Origin: Helicobacteraceae bacterium
Lineage (GTDB): Bacteria > Campylobacterota > Campylobacteria > Campylobacterales > Sulfurimonadaceae
Assembly: GCA_027081565.1 (NCBI GenBank)
Contig: JALWKG010000070.1
Span: 1-6,614, forward strand
DNA: 6,614 nt
Reading direction: 5' to 3'
The notes beneath the pieces are model-generated. The model was not told the origin of the DNA, ran no database searches, and was given only the letters and a program-made list of their open reading frames with translations. The translations under genes and the position numbers were made by a program. Positions 5,203 to 6,614 of the stretch are shown here, one piece after another; position 1 is the first letter of the stretch; each line of letters starts with the position of its first letter.

Positions 5203-6197
5203 TAGGCTAAGAGATAAGCAAACTTGCCGACCCACTTGGAGAAGGCAGGTTGTTCTTCCATAGTGTAGCCTGCACGCTGAAGGTCTTGAACTATCATAAC
5301 AGCAAACTCACTCTGCAACTCAAGTGTATAGGTAAGCAGGTTTTCCATACGCTCTGCAGTGTTGTTTTGACGTACAGCCATCACCAAACCGGTGGAGAGC
5401 GCATGAAGAACATCGACCTCTTCAGGATACGCACCCTTGCCCTCGTTTAAGATCTGCTCTATGTCCGGAAGTTTATGCATCACTTTAGCAAAACTCAAAA
5501 ATGCTACCGCCCGTTCTTTACCAATAGCACCGGCGACCGTCTCCAACAGCAGTTTATCATCCAGAGCACTCTGCAGCAGTGAACTCACAAACTCCCAAGA
5601 GCGTGGCGTAGCAAAACTCTTTTCGTTTTTAGCCGGATCAAAACTGAAAAGATCCTCATTTTTATACCCTATATAGGCAATGACTCTGGCATCCAAGTCT
5701 GCAGAAAATGCCCACTCACGCCAGTCATCTACGTTGACCTCCATATCGAGGTGTACAAAACGGTTGGCCAAAGGCGATGGCATGCGGTAGACCACACCTC
5801 TGTCTCCCTCTCTGTTACCGGCTGCCACTATAGCCCAACCCTCAGGCAGTGTATACTCTCCCACTTTACGGTCAAGAATAAGCTGATAAGCCGAGGCTTG
5901 AACGGCAGGAGGTGCTGAGTTAAGCTCGTCTAAAAAGAGGATGCCCGAACCCTCTTTAGGTAAAAATGAAGGCGGTGCCCAGAGCGCTTGGTGCTGCTCT
6001 TTGTCATAAAAAGGGATCCCCTTAAGGTCCGTCGGATCCATCAACGCCAAACGCAGGTCAATAAAGGCATAATCATTTGCCTCAGCCACCTGTTTGACAA
6101 TGGAGGACTTTCCAATACCCGGCGGTCCCCATACAAAAGTTGGTATTTGGGCTTTCACCATCGCTGCAATAGAGTCACTCAGTTCATTTCCACGCAT
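5202..6197 (-). CDS. MoxR-type AAA+ ATPase
   Basis: This encodes 331 aa, a usual length for a single-domain MoxR ATPase. Motifs are Walker A GPPGIGKS (24-31), Walker B ILFLDELN (86-93), sensor 1 AAGNREGD (125-132), the arginine-finger region MPSPLANRF (139-147) and sensor 2 ATPRSWEF (196-203), followed by a helical lid. MoxR ATPases form ring-shaped hexamers that remodel or load metal cofactors into client proteins, working with a VWA-domain partner. That partner is encoded directly downstream, with a one-base stop/start overlap. The ATG at 6197 has only a weak GAG-type ribosome site. The shorter start at Met13 would leave too little before Walker A. A 54-bp gap separates it from the repeat-protein gene upstream, so the three are probably one operon. 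The subfamily and client cannot be told from sequence alone. Confidence 0.92.
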   Translation of the reverse strand: MRGNELSDSIAAMVKAQIPTFVWGPPGIGKSSIVKQVAEANDYAFIDLRLALMDPTDLKGIPFYDKEQHQALWAPPSFLPKEGSGILFLDELNSAPPAVQASAYQLILDRKVGEYTLPEGWAIVAAGNREGDRGVVYRMPSPLANRFVHLDMEVNVDDWREWAFSADLDARVIAYIGYKNEDLFSFDPAKNEKSFATPRSWEFVSSLLQSALDDKLLLETVAGAIGKERAVAFLSFAKVMHKLPDIEQILNEGKGAYPEEVDVLHALSTGLVMAVRQNNTAERMENLLTYTLELQSEFAVMIVQDLQRAGYTMEEQPAFSKWVGKFAYLLA

Positions 6198-6251
6198 ATC
6201 TACTCACTTTTTTAAAATTACACATCACAAACCTTTCTCGTTGATCATTAA

Positions 6252-6614
6252 CTACACGTCCCACCCTATATTGTCTCGCTGTATATGTCTTCCAAAACTG
6301 GCATTCTCTTTGACTGCCCGGGCCAGACGGCTGTCAAGTTGGAACTGGTACAGTAACGCTATAGGCGTAGACCCATTACGTGCCAATGCCAACAAAACCT
6401 CAATATCACCAGAACGTGCCAACTCTTCTAAAATAGCATGCTCCGTTTTTATGTTGGCTGCAATATCGACACTGTAGCGCTCTGGTGCTGCTTCATAAAG
6501 TTGACGCAAGGTCTTAGCATCCATCAGATCATTGTGAATAAGATGGGCCACCACTTCTGGATGATTCTCTTTTAAAAGTAACTCAAAAACAGAAGACTCT
6601 AAAGCCGTGTTGGA
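6252..6614 (-). CDS. LRV/HEAT-like repeat protein, C-terminal part
   Basis: The frame is open to the right edge, so only the last 120 residues are seen and the start lies outside the window. The visible part is built of about 24-residue helical units: roughly residues 18-44, 45-68, 69-93 and 94-112. They repeat a pattern of Val-x-x-x-Leu/Ala, then Asn, then Leu-x-x-Leu, as in LALARNGSTPIALLYQFQLD (74-93). The ARNGSTP core closely resembles leucine-rich repeat variant (LRV) units, whose consensus contains A-x-N-P-x-T-P. Such proteins form curved solenoids that bind other proteins. It precedes the MoxR and VWA genes on the same strand, with 54 bp between, suggesting a scaffold or adaptor in the same system. 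HEAT repeats are the alternative reading. A GTG at 6554 is in frame but is not the likely start, because the repeats continue upstream of it. Confidence 0.72.
   Translation of the reverse strand, partial: SNTALESSVFELLLKENHPEVVAHLIHNDLMDAKTLRQLYEAAPERYSVDIAANIKTEHAILEELARSGDIEVLLALARNGSTPIALLYQFQLDSRLARAVKENASFGRHIQRDNIGWDV

Noticed and set aside
5203..5235. Upstream GTG start for the VWA protein
   Set aside because: It would add 11 residues within the MoxR coding end without a ribosome site; the TAATG overlap at 5202 is the usual coupled start.
6094..6477. 127-codon plus-strand open frame across the MoxR start and the repeat-protein end
   Set aside because: It is antisense to two supported genes and has no ribosome site or recognisable motif.

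Overview
The window looks like chromosomal DNA from a mesophilic, moderately AT-rich Gram-negative bacterium, most likely a Campylobacterota (Sulfurovum/Sulfurimonas-like) relative. This rests on the protein styles, AAGGA-type ribosome sites and -10 boxes without clear -35 boxes. It is an impression from reading, not a database result. No rRNA, tRNA, CRISPR array, transposase, integrase or attachment site was seen.

Layout. On the minus strand at the left edge, a lemA gene (527-1120) is followed by the N-terminal part of an M48/HtpX-like membrane metalloprotease (1-518, cut by the edge before its HExxH). This is a known type of pairing for envelope proteins. Next, also on the minus strand, a short Pif1/RecD-like superfamily 1B helicase (1423-2721) is followed after 3 nt by a 64-residue tail-anchored membrane protein (1225-1419).

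In the middle, two plus-strand genes encode small membrane proteins that I cannot assign to a family (2781-2960, 59 aa; 3443-3961, 172 aa). They are separated by 482 bp of AT-rich sequence with no convincing gene. That spacer holds a near-copy of the 3' end of the 59-aa gene, several short inverted repeats and perfect TATAAT hexamers, so it may be a decayed gene, a small RNA locus, or both.

On the right, a minus-strand set reads in the order: LRV/HEAT-like repeat protein (6252-6614, C-terminal part only), MoxR-type AAA+ ATPase (5202-6197), and a DUF2201-type protein with a metallopeptidase-like N-terminal domain and a von Willebrand A domain (4003-5202). The MoxR stop and VWA start overlap by one base. 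MoxR-VWA pairs are known as chaperone-like or cofactor-inserting machines (RavA-ViaA, CbbQ-CbbO, NorQ-NorD are the studied examples). Here the MIDAS metal site of the VWA domain is intact, but the position expected for HExxH reads NGAMH, so the protease-like domain is probably not catalytic. The repeat protein could be the adaptor or client-binding part.

The best candidate for something little described is this repeat-protein/MoxR/pseudo-metallopeptidase-VWA module. The second is the small-gene spacer between 2781 and 3442. No clear factor-independent terminator was found, including in the 41-bp convergent gap at 3962-4002.
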